In this document: positions 51,031 through 62,700 of the stretch, piece by piece
How positions within the stretch are numbered: position 1 is the stretch's first letter
How the letters are laid out: each line of letters opens with the position of its first letter
Source: Eopsaltria australis
Lineage: Eukaryota; Chordata; Aves; Passeriformes; Petroicidae
DNA: 64,000 nucleotides
Direction: 5' to 3'
NCBI GenBank assembly: GCA_034509425.1
Contig: JAVTVJ010000458.1
Coordinates: forward strand, 1,054,001-1,118,000
The notes under the pieces: generated by a model
The model's database searches: none
What the model saw: only the letters and a program-made list of their open reading frames with translations
Told to the model about the DNA's origin: nothing
Translations under genes and position numbers: made by a program

Positions 51031-53777
51031 TGGATAAGCCTGAAGCACTGTGTACATGATTATACATAGTTTTTTCTTTTCAACTTATCCACTGGTATTT
51101 ACTTATTTTTGATTTGATGGTGACAAAGGCACACCTATGGCATTCTCACACAGAATTATTTGAACACCAACTGTCCCCAAACCCCACCAGGCAGGATTAG
51201 ACAGAACCAGAAGAAGCAGATCCTGCTTCAAAAAACATTTCATGCTCCAGGTGCCTCCCACCTCTGCTGGGAGCTCTGCTGTCACTGCTCCCCCAGAGCA
51301 GTCCCCCAGCAGCTCCTGTCATTTACATGATCACTTAAAAGCCCCATTATGTTGGGAGAAGCAAACGCTTGAAGTTTCATTTTCTCAGAAGAAAACTCCT
51401 ACAGGGTAAGGGGGAAAAAAAGAGGCTTGTCATCCAAGTGAGTATTAATGACCATTGATGTATAATTTTGATTTCTCAAGTAAATAATAGCAAGCACTGT
51501 GAAATACCCACAAACAAATGACAGAAGCAATGAGTTTCTGTGAAGAAGGAAGAAGTGGCAATATTTCAGGGGAATGAACGTATTTTCGAGCTCCTGAAGG
51601 TAAATTTCAGAGGGAAAAAAAAAAAAAAAGGTCTGCTTCTCTGCTTCCAGGGGCAATCTCTGTACTCTGACAAGAATGCCTTCATAGCTCAACAGCCCAG
51701 TATTTTATTACTCTTGCCATGAATACTTTTCTAAAGCATTTCCTCAAACATTGTATTCAAACTGAACCATCTCCCTCTAATGTGTAACGTTACCTGCCTG
51801 ATTTTAATTTACAATTTTATATCATTCTGGTTTTACAAGTGCACTGCTTAAATGCAAATAGAGGCTAATGGCTTCCATTTTATGCAGCTTTTGAAAGCAA
51901 CATCCAATCTCAGCCAATACAGAATTTCCATATTGCAATTTTATTTCACTTTCCACTATATGGAGCATTGCTCAGTATTTTCCAAGGTAGTTTAATATCT
52001 TGCCTCTGTAGGCTCCTGCTTTGTGGTTATGGAAGAATTACAACAAAACTCCAGAAATGTGTAGGCTTTGCAAAGTACTTAAGCTTTGTGTTTCTGAATT
52101 ACTGTCTCTTTGCACCAATCCTGAATTCTTTGAGTGTTCTTAATGGGGAGAAAAAGAGAAACCATTTCCTCTATTTTGCTGCTATTCTCTCCATAAAATA
52201 CGTGGTTTTTTATTCACATGCTTATGATCTCCCCTACACCTAAATTAAATTCAATGAAGTCAATAATGTTCATTATTCACACATCGTTCTTGTAGTATCA
52301 CAGCTCTTTCCTGATCTCTGAGTTTTTTGAGACACCAGACTGATTCCAAGCATTATTTCTCTTCTCACATTGGGAAACACCTTCCAGTGCTGAGGATAAT
52401 CCACTCCAACAGCACCTACAAACACTGAAATTTTCATCAGGTGTCTGCTCAGCCCCTAAAAGGAAAGGCTGACATCTTGGGGATTGTTCATTGAAATTCA
52501 CTTTTGGAGATGTTGAAAGTGGCTTCAGGAACAGTAGCACAAAATTTAATCCCAAACCTATCATAAACAGTAATGGAAGTGTCTTTTTGGAGGAATTGCA
52601 AAATGTAAGACACAGTAAAAAACTGAAGAAATTATAATGCTGTGAATGCCTCATCTCTGTTTACTGATAAAAACAAGCTCACAAATCAACTTTCAGTCCA
52701 AGCACAACTGCCCAGTGATGAGTCCTTTATCATTAAGGAAAAAACAATTTCCTGAGCAAACAGCTTCAAGAATTTGCAAGGAATGCTTTAATTATGGTAT
52801 CTTGCTTGTTACATATACTCTCAAATCACATTAATTACAACAAACACCACTGGTGACAGATCCCACTTTACCAAACTTGCTTTCCAGCTCCGGGGCATGA
52901 TTCCCACCTGAACCACCAAGTGCCACTAATCAGGATCAAAGGCACCAATGGAATTTACAGTAAGAGCACTTGGGTAAAAATGCTCTTAAAATAGAGTGAA
53001 AGCAATTTCCCAAGTTTACTGCAACAGTCATTAAAAAGCAGAGCTGAATGTGTGAGGAATTATTTGAAAGGATTCTTTTGAGTAAATGCATTTTTGAAAA
53101 GTATATCCTTTATCATTTGTTGAAAAATCTGGAAAGGGAAAGAATCCTGTGTCGCTTATTTATGGGCTACATTCACTGATTTTTAGGTTTTTTCCTTTAA
53201 CTGTGTGAGTAATTCTTTGGCAATGTGCCTTCAAAGTTAAAAGGATGAACATTAAATTATGCACAGAACATTTTAGCAAAGACTGCTCAAGCTGCACACA
53301 GGAATGAGAATCCACATTTAGAATTTTATTTGGTCTCAGGATTCTGAATTGTGGCAGATAACAATCTATTAGCTCCCGAATTTGTAGGTACTCTACTGGT
53401 AAGTGTTTCATTTAATGTCTCTTCCACAGATTCTCCCCATGTTCTGATTTCCATTTAACAGTTTAAAGAAAATTAAGCTCTACAGGTTCTTGTCAGGTGA
53501 TTTTAAATTCTAGACAGAAGCAGCTTCCCTATCAAACATGTGGTCGTTTATTTTAAGTCCATAGAGAAAAAACAAGTCTCTGTAGCTTTCTACTCTGCCC
53601 TCATTCTATCACTGAAACACAAATCCACTTCAGGGCTCACACTGAACAGGAGTAGTGATAATTAAACAAGAAGAAACAGAACCATTCCAGCCTAACAAAA
53701 AAAGATAGAGCATTGTAAGTGCTCCAGGGATGCTACAACAACCCTGGATGACTGCAGGTTTTCTACCTGATGTCTGA
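51031..53777. other. Non-coding DNA, no gene seen
   Basis: AT-rich, with an A15 run at 51615-51629. No exon or element recognised. Confidence 0.5.
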
Positions 53778-53866
53778 GCCACTCCAGAAAGAAAATGACC
53801 CAGAGCCACCCCAGAAAAAAAAACTGACCCAAAGGCACCCCAGAAAACCCTGCCCCAAAGGCACCA
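53778..53866. repeat. Degenerate tandem repeat, unit about 26-30 bp
   Basis: Three full copies and a start of a fourth (53778-53804, 53805-53834, 53835-53860, 53861 on). Each reads GCCACCCCAGAAA, an A-rich or C-rich middle, then TGACCCAAAG or similar. Unit length changes because of the A-run. On the minus strand it gives a weak hydrophobic repeat in a short open frame that has no recognisable family. Confidence 0.75.
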
Positions 53867-55408
53867 TCTCACTCAGCAAAAGATAAGTCCCAGAAATGAT
53901 AAAGAGTTGATCTTGGACAGGGTTTTGAGCAGCTGCTCAGCCAGAAAACAGAGCTCTGTTGGTTCAACCCTGCCACAGGAAGGCTGGGACAGAGCAGCTT
54001 CCAGCAGCACCCGGAGGGATGCACAGAACCTTCAGATCACCCTCAGCCACCAGGGCTGAACTGCCCAAATGAAAAACAGAGCTCTCACTAAGCCTGGCCT
54101 AGCTCTCTATCCCAGCAGAGGTGTAGGAGATTATGGCAGCTATCAGGGATGGCCTCTCATTAAAATCATTAAGAGGGAGAAAAAAATAACACAAATTATT
54201 CAATAAGGAAAAGATTTTCCATTTTAAATCTTCACAGTAAAGGCTGAGCAAAATGAACAATCATTTGAAGGCTTGTTGGAAAAAAGTGGAAAATTACAGA
54301 CTTGCATATCTAATGGCACAGCACTGAACAGCAAACACTGTTTTACATGACCAGATATTAGTGATCTTAAGGAAGCAGAACTCTTTTATTCACACTCTGT
54401 CAGGGATCATTATTATAATGTACTAATGAGACATCTGCAAACTTTTGGAAACTTCTCCTTTTCTAGAGATCCTTATTAACTCCAAGGAACACAAAAGGGA
54501 AATTTCAGGAAGGTAACAATCACAGGGCTCCCCACATCTATAACACTCACTGTGGAGTCCCAGCATCACTCCCAGTGCCAGGAGGCACTAATGAATTTGG
54601 GATATTTCATTGATGTGCAGGGAACCCTTTGGTGGCTCCATTTGGGTGCTGGCTCTGTTTGGCTGCAGCACTAATTGGCACCTGTCTTGGCAGATTCGAA
54701 TGAACAAAAGTAATGGAGACTGAACTGCATTTCAATCATTTTGGAGGTGAATATTTAAGCCTTTACAACCAGTCCTGAACATTCTTTTAGTCTCCAATTT
54801 GAAGAACAAACCCAAAAATCTCTAACATTGATGAATCACACAACTTTATCTTATTAGTTCTTGCCTAAACTGAGAGTCACAGAGAACAAGTTTTACTTTT
54901 TGAGGGATTTTTCCTTCACTTTTAAGGGAGAAGTTATTTGGAATTGGTGAACACCTTGCCTTTTAGCTCCTGGACATGATCTGCCACAGCGTTACAGAGC
55001 TTTTTCATGTAACAGAAGTTGCTTGCAGAGACTGAATCCAAAAAATGATGTGGATCCCTCCATTCAGGTCAACTAGAGGAAATACTTGTTTCACCTTAGC
55101 CAATGTGTACTTTGGAAGCAGAGGGGGAAAATAAGAAAGAAATAAAGAAAAAAAATCAGCAGGAGGTGCAAGAGGCAAGATTACATTTCCACCTGCATGG
55201 ATGGGGGCTTGCAGCCAACCCAGGCAGCCCTAAACTGCTCCACTTTGTCTGCATTTCCAAGAGGTTCACACTGTGCAGAACAGCAGCTCCCACCTTCTCT
55301 AACACCCACTGAAGTTTGAAAATGAAAGAGTGAATTTTTAAGAGCGTGCAATTTTGATGGATCACACTGTGCATCTGCCTACTGCAAAGAGGCAAGTTAC
55401 TTTCTCAT
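53867..55408. other. Non-coding DNA, no gene seen
   Basis: Nothing recognisable up to the LTR edge at 55409. Confidence 0.5.
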
Positions 55409-55740
55409 TGTTGTGGTTTCACCACCCAGCCACTCACTCCCTCCCCAAAGAGACGGGGAGAAAGGAAGGGGAAAAAACCAAAATTTGTGCCTTGAGATAG
55501 AGACAATTTAAGAGGCCAGAAACAGAAAGGAAATAAATAATGATAAAATAATCAGAATACAGAAAACAAGTGGTGCACACTGCAATTGTTCAGCACCCAC
55601 TGAGTGATGCCCAGGCAGTTTTCCCCAGTTTAGGCACAGCAGGATGCCAGGCAGCATGGAACATCCCCTGGGCCGGTTTGGTCAGCTGGCCCAGCTCGGT
55701 GTCCTCCCTGCCTCTTGTCCACCCTTCTTTTATCCCTTAC
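55409..55740 (-). mobile_element. Degraded avian endogenous retrovirus LTR
   Basis: Read on the minus strand, the blocks of a known avian LTR type occur in order. The promoter-proximal part lies at about 55654-55721 (GGTTTGGTCAGCTGGCCCAG on +), the R-like part at 55568-55620 (GTGGTGCACACTGCAATTG on +), the polyadenylation region at 55490-55512, and the 3' edge starts at 55409 with TGTTGTGGTTTCACCACCC on +. The place where this type usually has a TATA box is altered, and the polyadenylation hexamer is changed to CTTAAA, so promoter activity is doubtful. The 5' edge is not recognised. It is either the 3' LTR of the remnant at 55741-56230 or a solo LTR. Type assigned from memory. Confidence 0.7.
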
Positions 55741-56230
55741 TAAACAAGCTGACTTTCAGCTTTGCTCCTCTGTACGGAGTGACTGATGCTGGCCCAGGGG
55801 GGCTCTTTGGTGCAGCCATTCCATAGTCAGGGATGGAGCAGCCACTGTGCCTGTCGTGTTTTTGGCAGATCCAGGGACACTGCCTTCCCTTCGAGTGCCG
55901 AACAGCGTTGAACAGGGCTCATGACCCAGGGACCAGCACATCGCAGTGATTTCTGCCTCTCTGGCACTGTCAGAGCAGCAGCACACTCTTCCAAATATTT
56001 TACCAGGTTTGCAGGATTCTTCACTTGCTCGGGGGTGAAATTCCAAACTGCTGGAGGTGGTCACTGTCCCGGACACTCGCCCTTACTACCCCCACACCCT
56101 GTCACTCACAACCATCCAGCCTTGAGGTGGGGCTCCTAAAGAGATGCTTAACCCTAAGCAGGACAGGAAACAGAGGAATAGAACCGTGCTGGTTTGAACA
56201 TCCCGGCGATACTGGAAGTCCCCAGGAGCG
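55741..56230 (-). mobile_element. Possible internal remnant of the same provirus
   Basis: This GC-moderate stretch directly precedes the LTR in the minus-strand reading, the place where internal provirus sequence would lie. Two minus-strand open frames (55827-56024 and 55756-56076) overlap in different frames. I cannot assign them to a retroviral protein, and primer-binding site, polypurine tract and intact coding regions are not recognised. It may be a decayed internal segment of a non-autonomous element or unrelated host DNA. There is no coding capacity for a functional protein. Confidence 0.35.
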
Positions 56231-56246
56231 GCTGGACACAGCCTGG

Positions 56247-56268
56247 GGGAGGAGGAGGAGGAGGAGGA
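56247..56268 (+). repeat. (GGA)7 microsatellite
   Basis: About seven GGA triplets at the left edge of the CpG island. On the minus strand it produces runs of leucine or serine in short open frames that begin with GTG rather than ATG, so they are not credible genes. Confidence 0.85.
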
Positions 56269-56269
56269 A

Positions 56270-56530
56270 GCAGGAGCTTGGCAGGAGCGGCTCGGCAGCG
56301 GCGGGCGCTGCAGTGACCGAGCGCCGCCGATAGATGGCGCCCGAGGCACGGGCAGCGCGCCTGAGCCGCAGCGCCGGCACCGCCTAAAGCGGGCTTAAAA
56401 CGGAGCTTAAAAATAACCCCGGCCCGGCCCCATCACTGCCTTAACCGGGGTAAAACGGAGCTCAATCATAACCCCGGCACCGCCTAAACCGGGGTTAAAA
56501 CGGAGCTTAAAAATAACCCCGGCTCGGCTC
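56270..56530. promoter_or_regulatory. CpG island, only one in the window
   Basis: The 56281-56390 part has many CpG dinucleotides (GCGGCGGGCGCTG, CGAGCGCCGCCG, GCGCGCC), in contrast with the CpG-poor rest of the window. In vertebrates this marks a promoter or another unmethylated regulatory site. No GC box of the GGGCGG type is seen, and no convincing first exon with ATG and donor follows on either strand. It may be the promoter of a non-coding RNA, the 5' end of a gene extending outside the window, or an orphan island. CpG content falls to the right, where the tandem repeat has C-to-T and G-to-A changes. Confidence 0.6.
56327..56341 (+). promoter_or_regulatory. CTCF-like (or YY1-like) site
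   Basis: CCGATAGATGGCGCC matches about 13 of 15 positions of the vertebrate CTCF core consensus, including TAGATGGCGC. The inner AGATGGCGCC also resembles a YY1 site, which is common in CpG-island promoters. It lies in the densest part of the island. Binding is an inference from the motif alone. Confidence 0.45.
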
Positions 56531-56601
56531 TATCACTGCCTCAACCTGGCTCAAAACAGAGCTCAATCATAACCCCAGTCCAGCTCCATCACTGCCTAAC
56601 C
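56376..56601 (+). repeat. Alternating A-B higher-order tandem repeat, 100-bp period
   Basis: Unit A (45 bp) lies at 56376-56420 and 56476-56520, with 43 of 45 bases identical. Unit B lies at 56421-56475 (55 bp) and 56521-56576 (56 bp), with 48 of 56 identical, and a truncated start of another B at 56577-56601. A and B share AAAACGGAGCT and ATAACCCC in their second halves, so a roughly 50-bp monomer first diverged into A and B, and the pair was then duplicated. A carries the TATA-like GCTTAAAAATAAC. Copies become CpG-poorer to the right. It overlaps the right half of the CpG island. I do not recognise the unit as a known satellite or transposon. Confidence 0.85.
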
Positions 56602-56620
56602 AAAGGCCTTTGCTTTGGTT
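56598..56620. repeat. Inverted repeat, 8-bp arms, at the tandem repeat edge
   Basis: AACCAAAG (56598-56605) and CTTTGGTT (56613-56620) are perfect inverted arms around a 7-base loop. It lies just where the last partial B unit stops. It is not followed by a T-run and birds do not use such terminators, so it is listed as a structure only. Confidence 0.65.
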
Positions 56621-59600
56621 ATTGATCCTGGACGATTTTTGCATCTTAACAAGATTTCTTCCTCAAAAGAGCAGAAATTTGAGTACGGTTTCCTTTCAAG
56701 GGTTTTTGCCATCCCAATGATAAAGACATGTTCAATTTTAGTGCTTTCACTGCTCAAGGGAACACACTGTTAAACAAAGAAACTGATTCCAATATATTTT
56801 GTCACAGAGTGAGCAATTAACAAAATGAGTCATCAACATTGTTTGAATTATGGGACTTGTAGCATCAGCTGTCTAAACTCAGATAACTATTGCTGCTAAT
56901 AAATCAACATTTATTGTTTCCACTTATAGCCACAAAAGCGACTATTTGAGGAAAATTTTAGCCTCCAGCACAGCCCACATAACACATGATACTATCAAAT
57001 AAACAGCAAGATAACAAGAAATTTCAATATAGCAAACACCCTAAAAAATTATTTTTTCCCCTTGTAATTTGTGACATTCCATTGCTCCCCCAAAATAAAT
57101 AAATAAATAATATTCCACATGCTGCAATAGAGGGACACAATTCCATTATAAACTTAATTTCCAAATATGAGGTCTAACACAACAGATCAATACAACGTAT
57201 TCATAATAAGATGGACGCCCTCTTAACAATAGAAGAGTGGAAAAGACTGAAAAAATTAATAGCAAAATATGCAATAAATCAGAGAATTGCTACATTTCTT
57301 GCCTATTAGAAAACCAACAACTATATGGAATTTTTCCATCATAATTCCAGAGGATTTGGTTCCTAGCCCATCACGTAGTGTTCCAGCATAATGAAGCCTA
57401 TTTTAAAATGCTTAACTATTAAGATATTTTTGCAGCCAGTTTGTCTGATGCTATAGTAACTGTAATAAGGAAAATACCTTCTTGCTGGGCATTCCGAATT
57501 TTTACAGGAAACCAAGAGGCTGCAAAAGCCAGAGACATTCAAGTGACCAAAGAAAAGAGAATTATTCTGAGCAAGGAAGAACAGAGGAGAATATATATTA
57601 TACACATGGATTTAATATGAGTTGGTGTTATATAGTTCACAACTATAATTTTGAATGGTTTTACAAAGACTAAGACCATAATTTCAAGGAACTGGCTGGA
57701 AATGCATAAATTGGGGCCCAGCATCCTAAGGCAGGAGTGCAGAATTAAAATACAGTCAGGGTATTTGATGAACACCAAAGAAAACCCCATTGGTTTGTTG
57801 GGATTGAGGGAAAGGAATTGCTGGATTACAGCTCTGCCTTTACAAAACCCAGATTTTTTACCTTACACACATCAGCCTCTTTAAGCAAAGCTGCTGAAAG
57901 GAAGGAATAACTCCAAATTAGGAGTTCTAAGAGTTCTCATTATGACAGAATGCTTTTATCATCCCAAAGCAATGCAGTTCTCCTTTCCCAGTTTTAAACC
58001 CATGGGTGTCTTGGCCTCAGCTTTGCACCTCCATAGCATCACCTCTCGTAGCAGGATTAGCTCTAATAGCACACACCACTCATTAGCCTGGGAAAATTAA
58101 TTGTGAGTTTAAAAAAAAAAAAACTAAGTTATTTTTGTACCCAGGTAACATTTTGTTTATTCTACAATTATTTTTTTTATTAGTTAATTTAGTTCAATTT
58201 ATCTGAACTGATCTGAGCCTTTATCTGATCATTTTGGAGGCATCCCTAGACAGAGAATTAATTGTTGCACAGTGATATTATTTTCTATTTCACACAGAGG
58301 CTGCCTCCTGTCTTGTTTTGCTCTCCTTGTTTCTTTGGGTGTGATTAAGTAGCCAGAAATATGTTTAACCCCAGGGCTGAAGTATTTAGCTCTGAGAAAC
58401 TTTAATACAATCAATTATGTTTTGAACATAGGGAAGTAGGCAAAGGGGGAAGTTTTAATTACCATTAGTTAGCAAAACAGTCCTGATGCACTGTTTGATT
58501 ACATTTTGTCAAAAATTCCCTTGATATTTCAAGTTCATTACAAAGATATTTGAGCTGAGTTTTTCTGCATATTAACTATATCAGTATAGCACTTCAATAT
58601 AAGCTTTTAAAACTAATTTTGATGGGTCTTCCATGAGAAAACAGAGCAGAGAGATTGAGAAGCATCTGTTCTAAAATCAGTAGATGCAAAACCATGACAC
58701 TTTCATAAAAGGGCTAAAATTAATAAGTCTGTATTTCATGGACAAACCAGTTGGGTTTGAACAAACCACAATCCTGAAAGAAAAGAGATATCACAAAATG
58801 AGCTCTGTTCTTATTCAACAGAATAAAGAAAGCTCTTGTTGTTCATTAGTGTTTAAAACAAAGACTAAAGCAAATCCCCAAAAACAGAATCCAACAGAAG
58901 ACCTAAAAACCCTAAAATTCAACACCCTCCCAATTAAACTACCATGGCTAAAGCACTCCAGTGATTTAAAATTGGGTTTCTCACAGCCCAAGTGTTTCCT
59001 TAGCATTCAGATGTTCTGCTCACAAATTACCTTTCTGATAGAAAAGAAATTCCACCCTACATATTTAAAACATTTATTTGCAGCATTCCTCTCACTCCTA
59101 CATAGACCAAAGGCTCCCATGACAACGGGGATGCCAAAAGTGAGCTGAGCAATCAGATCTGCAGTTAGAGGCACCTTTCTATTTCAACTTCCAGCAGTGA
59201 CAAATTTGCAATCCAGGGGAAGAGACCCATAAAAGCACAAGGATGTTCTTGGTTGGATGTTCTCTGTTGCACACCAGACCCAGTTATTGGCACGCTCATG
59301 ATGTCACTGGATTAATGCAAAATCTCCAAATCTCTTGGATTTATAAATCTTATCTTCATTAGCTTGATTCCCAGCAGCTCCTAAATGGGTAACAGTGAAA
59401 CTCACTGTTGGAATCTTCCAGGCAAGACTGGCTTTTATAGATCAAATTTCATCCACATTTATCTTAATTTCTGATCTAATTTGAAGCCAAACCCTCTCCA
59501 GCTTTAGAAATGAAATAAACCCCCAACACACTAAAGGGATTAATCCCTTCAGCTTTCTCTTTTAAGCTTTTCTCACACCAAATGTTAGATTTAAATCTAT

Positions 59601-59700
59601 TTTACAAAGTAAACCATGAATTTTTAGAAGCCCAAGTAAACAGCCGGTATATCAGAAAGAACAGAATTAGTCAGGCCTTGGGAGTCACACCATTGACAGT
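56621..59700. other. Non-coding AT-rich DNA, no gene seen
   Basis: Contains (AAAT)4 at 57092-57110 and an A13 run at 58111-58123. A 154-residue ATG-initiated open frame at 58684-59148 has no recognisable domain and the base composition of its surroundings, so it is not called as a gene. Confidence 0.5.
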
Positions 59701-59747
59701 AAATAAATAAAGAAATAAATAAACAAATAAAAAACAAACCAAAAAAA
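59701..59747. repeat. (AAAT)n microsatellite with A/C-rich tail
   Basis: Imperfect AAAT repeats interrupted by AAAG and AAAC, passing into CAAACC-type sequence. Confidence 0.85.
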
Positions 59748-62700
59748 GCCCCAACTAAACAGAAGAACCCCCCAGCACCTGCTATTTCAAAACATCAGAA
59801 GGATGGATGGGAAAAATAGTAATAATGGAAGTTGGAATCCCATTCTTTGCCATTCTTTTGGGGATAGATTTGAGTAACAACAAAGCACACAAGGGACCTG
59901 AGGTTCCCAAGCCACCCCCTGACCACAGGTCAGCCACACTCTATCCTCACTAAGAGGTCACTCTTCCCTTAATGAAGATGCAGCTGCATTGGAAAAGTGA
60001 GCAAAGCATAAAATAAAGGATTAATGAGTATAAAACCTGCTCCTAAGTTATCATCTTGTGTTTTGTGTGTCCCACACATTCAGAGCTGCTGGTTTACAAA
60101 GTCCCTGATCTGCTCCTGGTCTGGGTTTGCTCACACCCAGCATCTGGAAGCACAGCTGCAGCACCTGCCATCTCTCCTCAGCAAACACAGCTTTGTGCCT
60201 CCTTGCCACACCTGATTTCCACTGATGAGCAAAGCTGCACCTGGATATCATGTACCACACAGAAGTTTTTCTACTGATATTGATGAATGGGGAGATCAGC
60301 TCCATCCCACCCTGAGGCAGCCACTGATAATCAGTCACTCTCAGCTCAGCTCCTCACTCGAGTGCACAGGGATGCAGCAAAAGAGTTAAAACCAGAACCC
60401 AGCACCCTTTGAACTGCACTCCATATGGCTACTCCCACCACAGCAGATGGAGGAGCTGTTTGTTTTCTGTTTACTCTTGATGTGCTGTTTTCTGTCTCCT
60501 GATAGAAATGGCTGTGGCTGCACAGCCCAAGTGACAGCTGCCCATTGCTGCTGTCCTTTCCTCACAGCTTGCTGTCTCCAGGAGCACTGCTCCAGGAGGA
60601 GATTGCTCATATGCTGCAGGCTTTCCCATTGCTGCTCTCCTGCTTCCCACTCCTCCAGAGCAGAGTGTGGCTTGGCTGAATGGTCTCACTGCTTGGGAAG
60701 CATGAGTAGGAGACTCCAGGAGAACCAAGGATTGCTTACAGGCCATAAAAACTGGATAAAAGTAAGTTGTTACTGTGCAACATCTTAAAACCCCCAGTTA
60801 GAAGTCTCAAATTATGGTATATTTTATCGGTGTCTTTATAAAAACAACATCAAAACCCACACAGATGCTGAAGTTAACCCAGCTGCATTTTATAACTTCA
60901 GACAAAGTTGTGGCTTTGCAAATTATTTAGTTCCAGCTCGAGTGTGTGCCTCAGGAAAGGCTTCACAAGATTCCAGTCCCTGCCTGACTCCTCCTCCATA
61001 AAGATGAGGCTCATATTTAATTCAAGCCTTTCTCAGTCACTTCCTCCTCCACCTCAGAAATGACATTTTGGCTGCCAAATATCCCAGGAACACGGCAGTG
61101 AGCAAGAGCTGTGATCAATTCCCAAACTGTACCCAGATAATGGATACAGGCATTTTTCATGCACATCACAGAACAGAGAGGTCTCCACTAAATTCTCTTT
61201 ATGATTTATTCTCTAAAACAGAGAGGAGCCTGGAAAGTGCAGCAAAACCCCACAATCATTTATATAAGATAATGACAACAACGTGCATCAATTTAGAATG
61301 AAAAAAGCCATTTCTGGGGATTATTTCAGCCACTATTGAATGAAGTCATTAGCATTCATTTCTTAGTACGACCATTGAAAAATGATCCAAAAGCCAACAT
61401 CAAACTGAAACAAGAATTATGTACTGCTAAATTATAAAACAATCTCCTTAATGTAGAAAAATCAATTCTGTAGGCAAGGTGGAAATTTGGGAAATGCCCA
61501 TTTGGCTAGAAATAAGTATTATTCAGTCTTTTTGATATTTCCCAGGAGAGTTTAAGCTTAGATATTTATTTGAGTCCATGTAACTCAGCCTCCAGACAAG
61601 TGACCTCTACAGCAGTGGCTACACACAGGTTGATGGCACCTGCTCAGCTGCCTTTCCTCCCCAGAAGCAGCACCAAGTCCTAGGATTCACCCCATAAATC
61701 CCGAGATCCTGGGCTGACGCTCACTCAGGCACTTCAAACAGTGACTTTCACACACCATCAGTGGGAGATTTTCTACCCTTCACTGCTTTTACAGTTACAG
61801 CAGTTCCACTGTGAAACCCAAGCCTTCAAAGAGAAGTTTCCCCAACCTGTGTTCCAAGCTGCTCGTTGTCCCAACACGAGCTCCTCAAGGATGATTCAAG
61901 TGTGCTGCAGCAATGGAAAAGCTCCTGACACCAATTTTAGTCTAAAACATTCATTTTGCCAACAAATATATTTGCAGATTAGGTTTACTGGAACCATTTC
62001 CAGCACTGAGGAAGATGTGTTGTTGGAAATTCTGATGTTCTGTCACAGGTATATTCTCTTCTTTTAGACCTCACTAAACCACTCCAAGGACCCAGGTCCT
62101 TTATTTTGGTAATTGTGCTTGGACATCCTTTCAAGTTCCATTGCCATCTGCAGTCTTGTGCTGTTTACAACTCATAATTTATAATATGATTTCTAATAAA
62201 AATTCTTTATATTTCAAACAGACTGGGGTTATTCCCTAAACTGATCACTAGACTGGTGCTACATCTGAACAGGGAATTCCTTCTTCTCAGTATTTCCATT
62301 TCACCTAAGAATAAATGAAGTGTAGCATTTGCTATGGGACCTCAGAGAGTTCTGCATGCTGAAGGACACCAAACCCTGCAAAACCTGCTGCTCTTCTAGG
62401 TTGAACCCTCTATTTCTGTATTGCATCAATGTGTTTCATCAGCATAATCCAAGTTTTGAGTGTGTTAACCTCTGCAATCTCCCCGCTGTGGTTCATTCAG
62501 CCAGGCAGGCACACACTTCTTCAATCAGACAAACCTGATTTCCTGCCTTGAATCCATTTGGAACACCCAGTGTGGAGTATGAATGGTCCAGCTTGGGCAG
62601 TGGACACTCACCCAGCTGGATGCAAAGGCAGCTGCAGTTCCAGGTTTGCTGAGGTGGATCAGTCCCTGCCAGAATTACTCCAGTTATTTATTCTGTGCAA

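Noticed and set aside
50498..51059. Long open frames on both strands (172 and 155 residues)
   Set aside because: They lie over the CR1 3' fragment, which is non-coding at this end, and are GC-rich by-products.
56102..56380. Minus-strand frame with an apparent signal-peptide-like poly-leucine stretch
   Set aside because: It begins with GTG rather than ATG, and the leucine run comes from the GGA microsatellite.
58684..59148. 154-residue open frame rich in Lys, Leu and Phe
   Set aside because: Composition follows the AT-rich DNA; no domain or homolog recognised.
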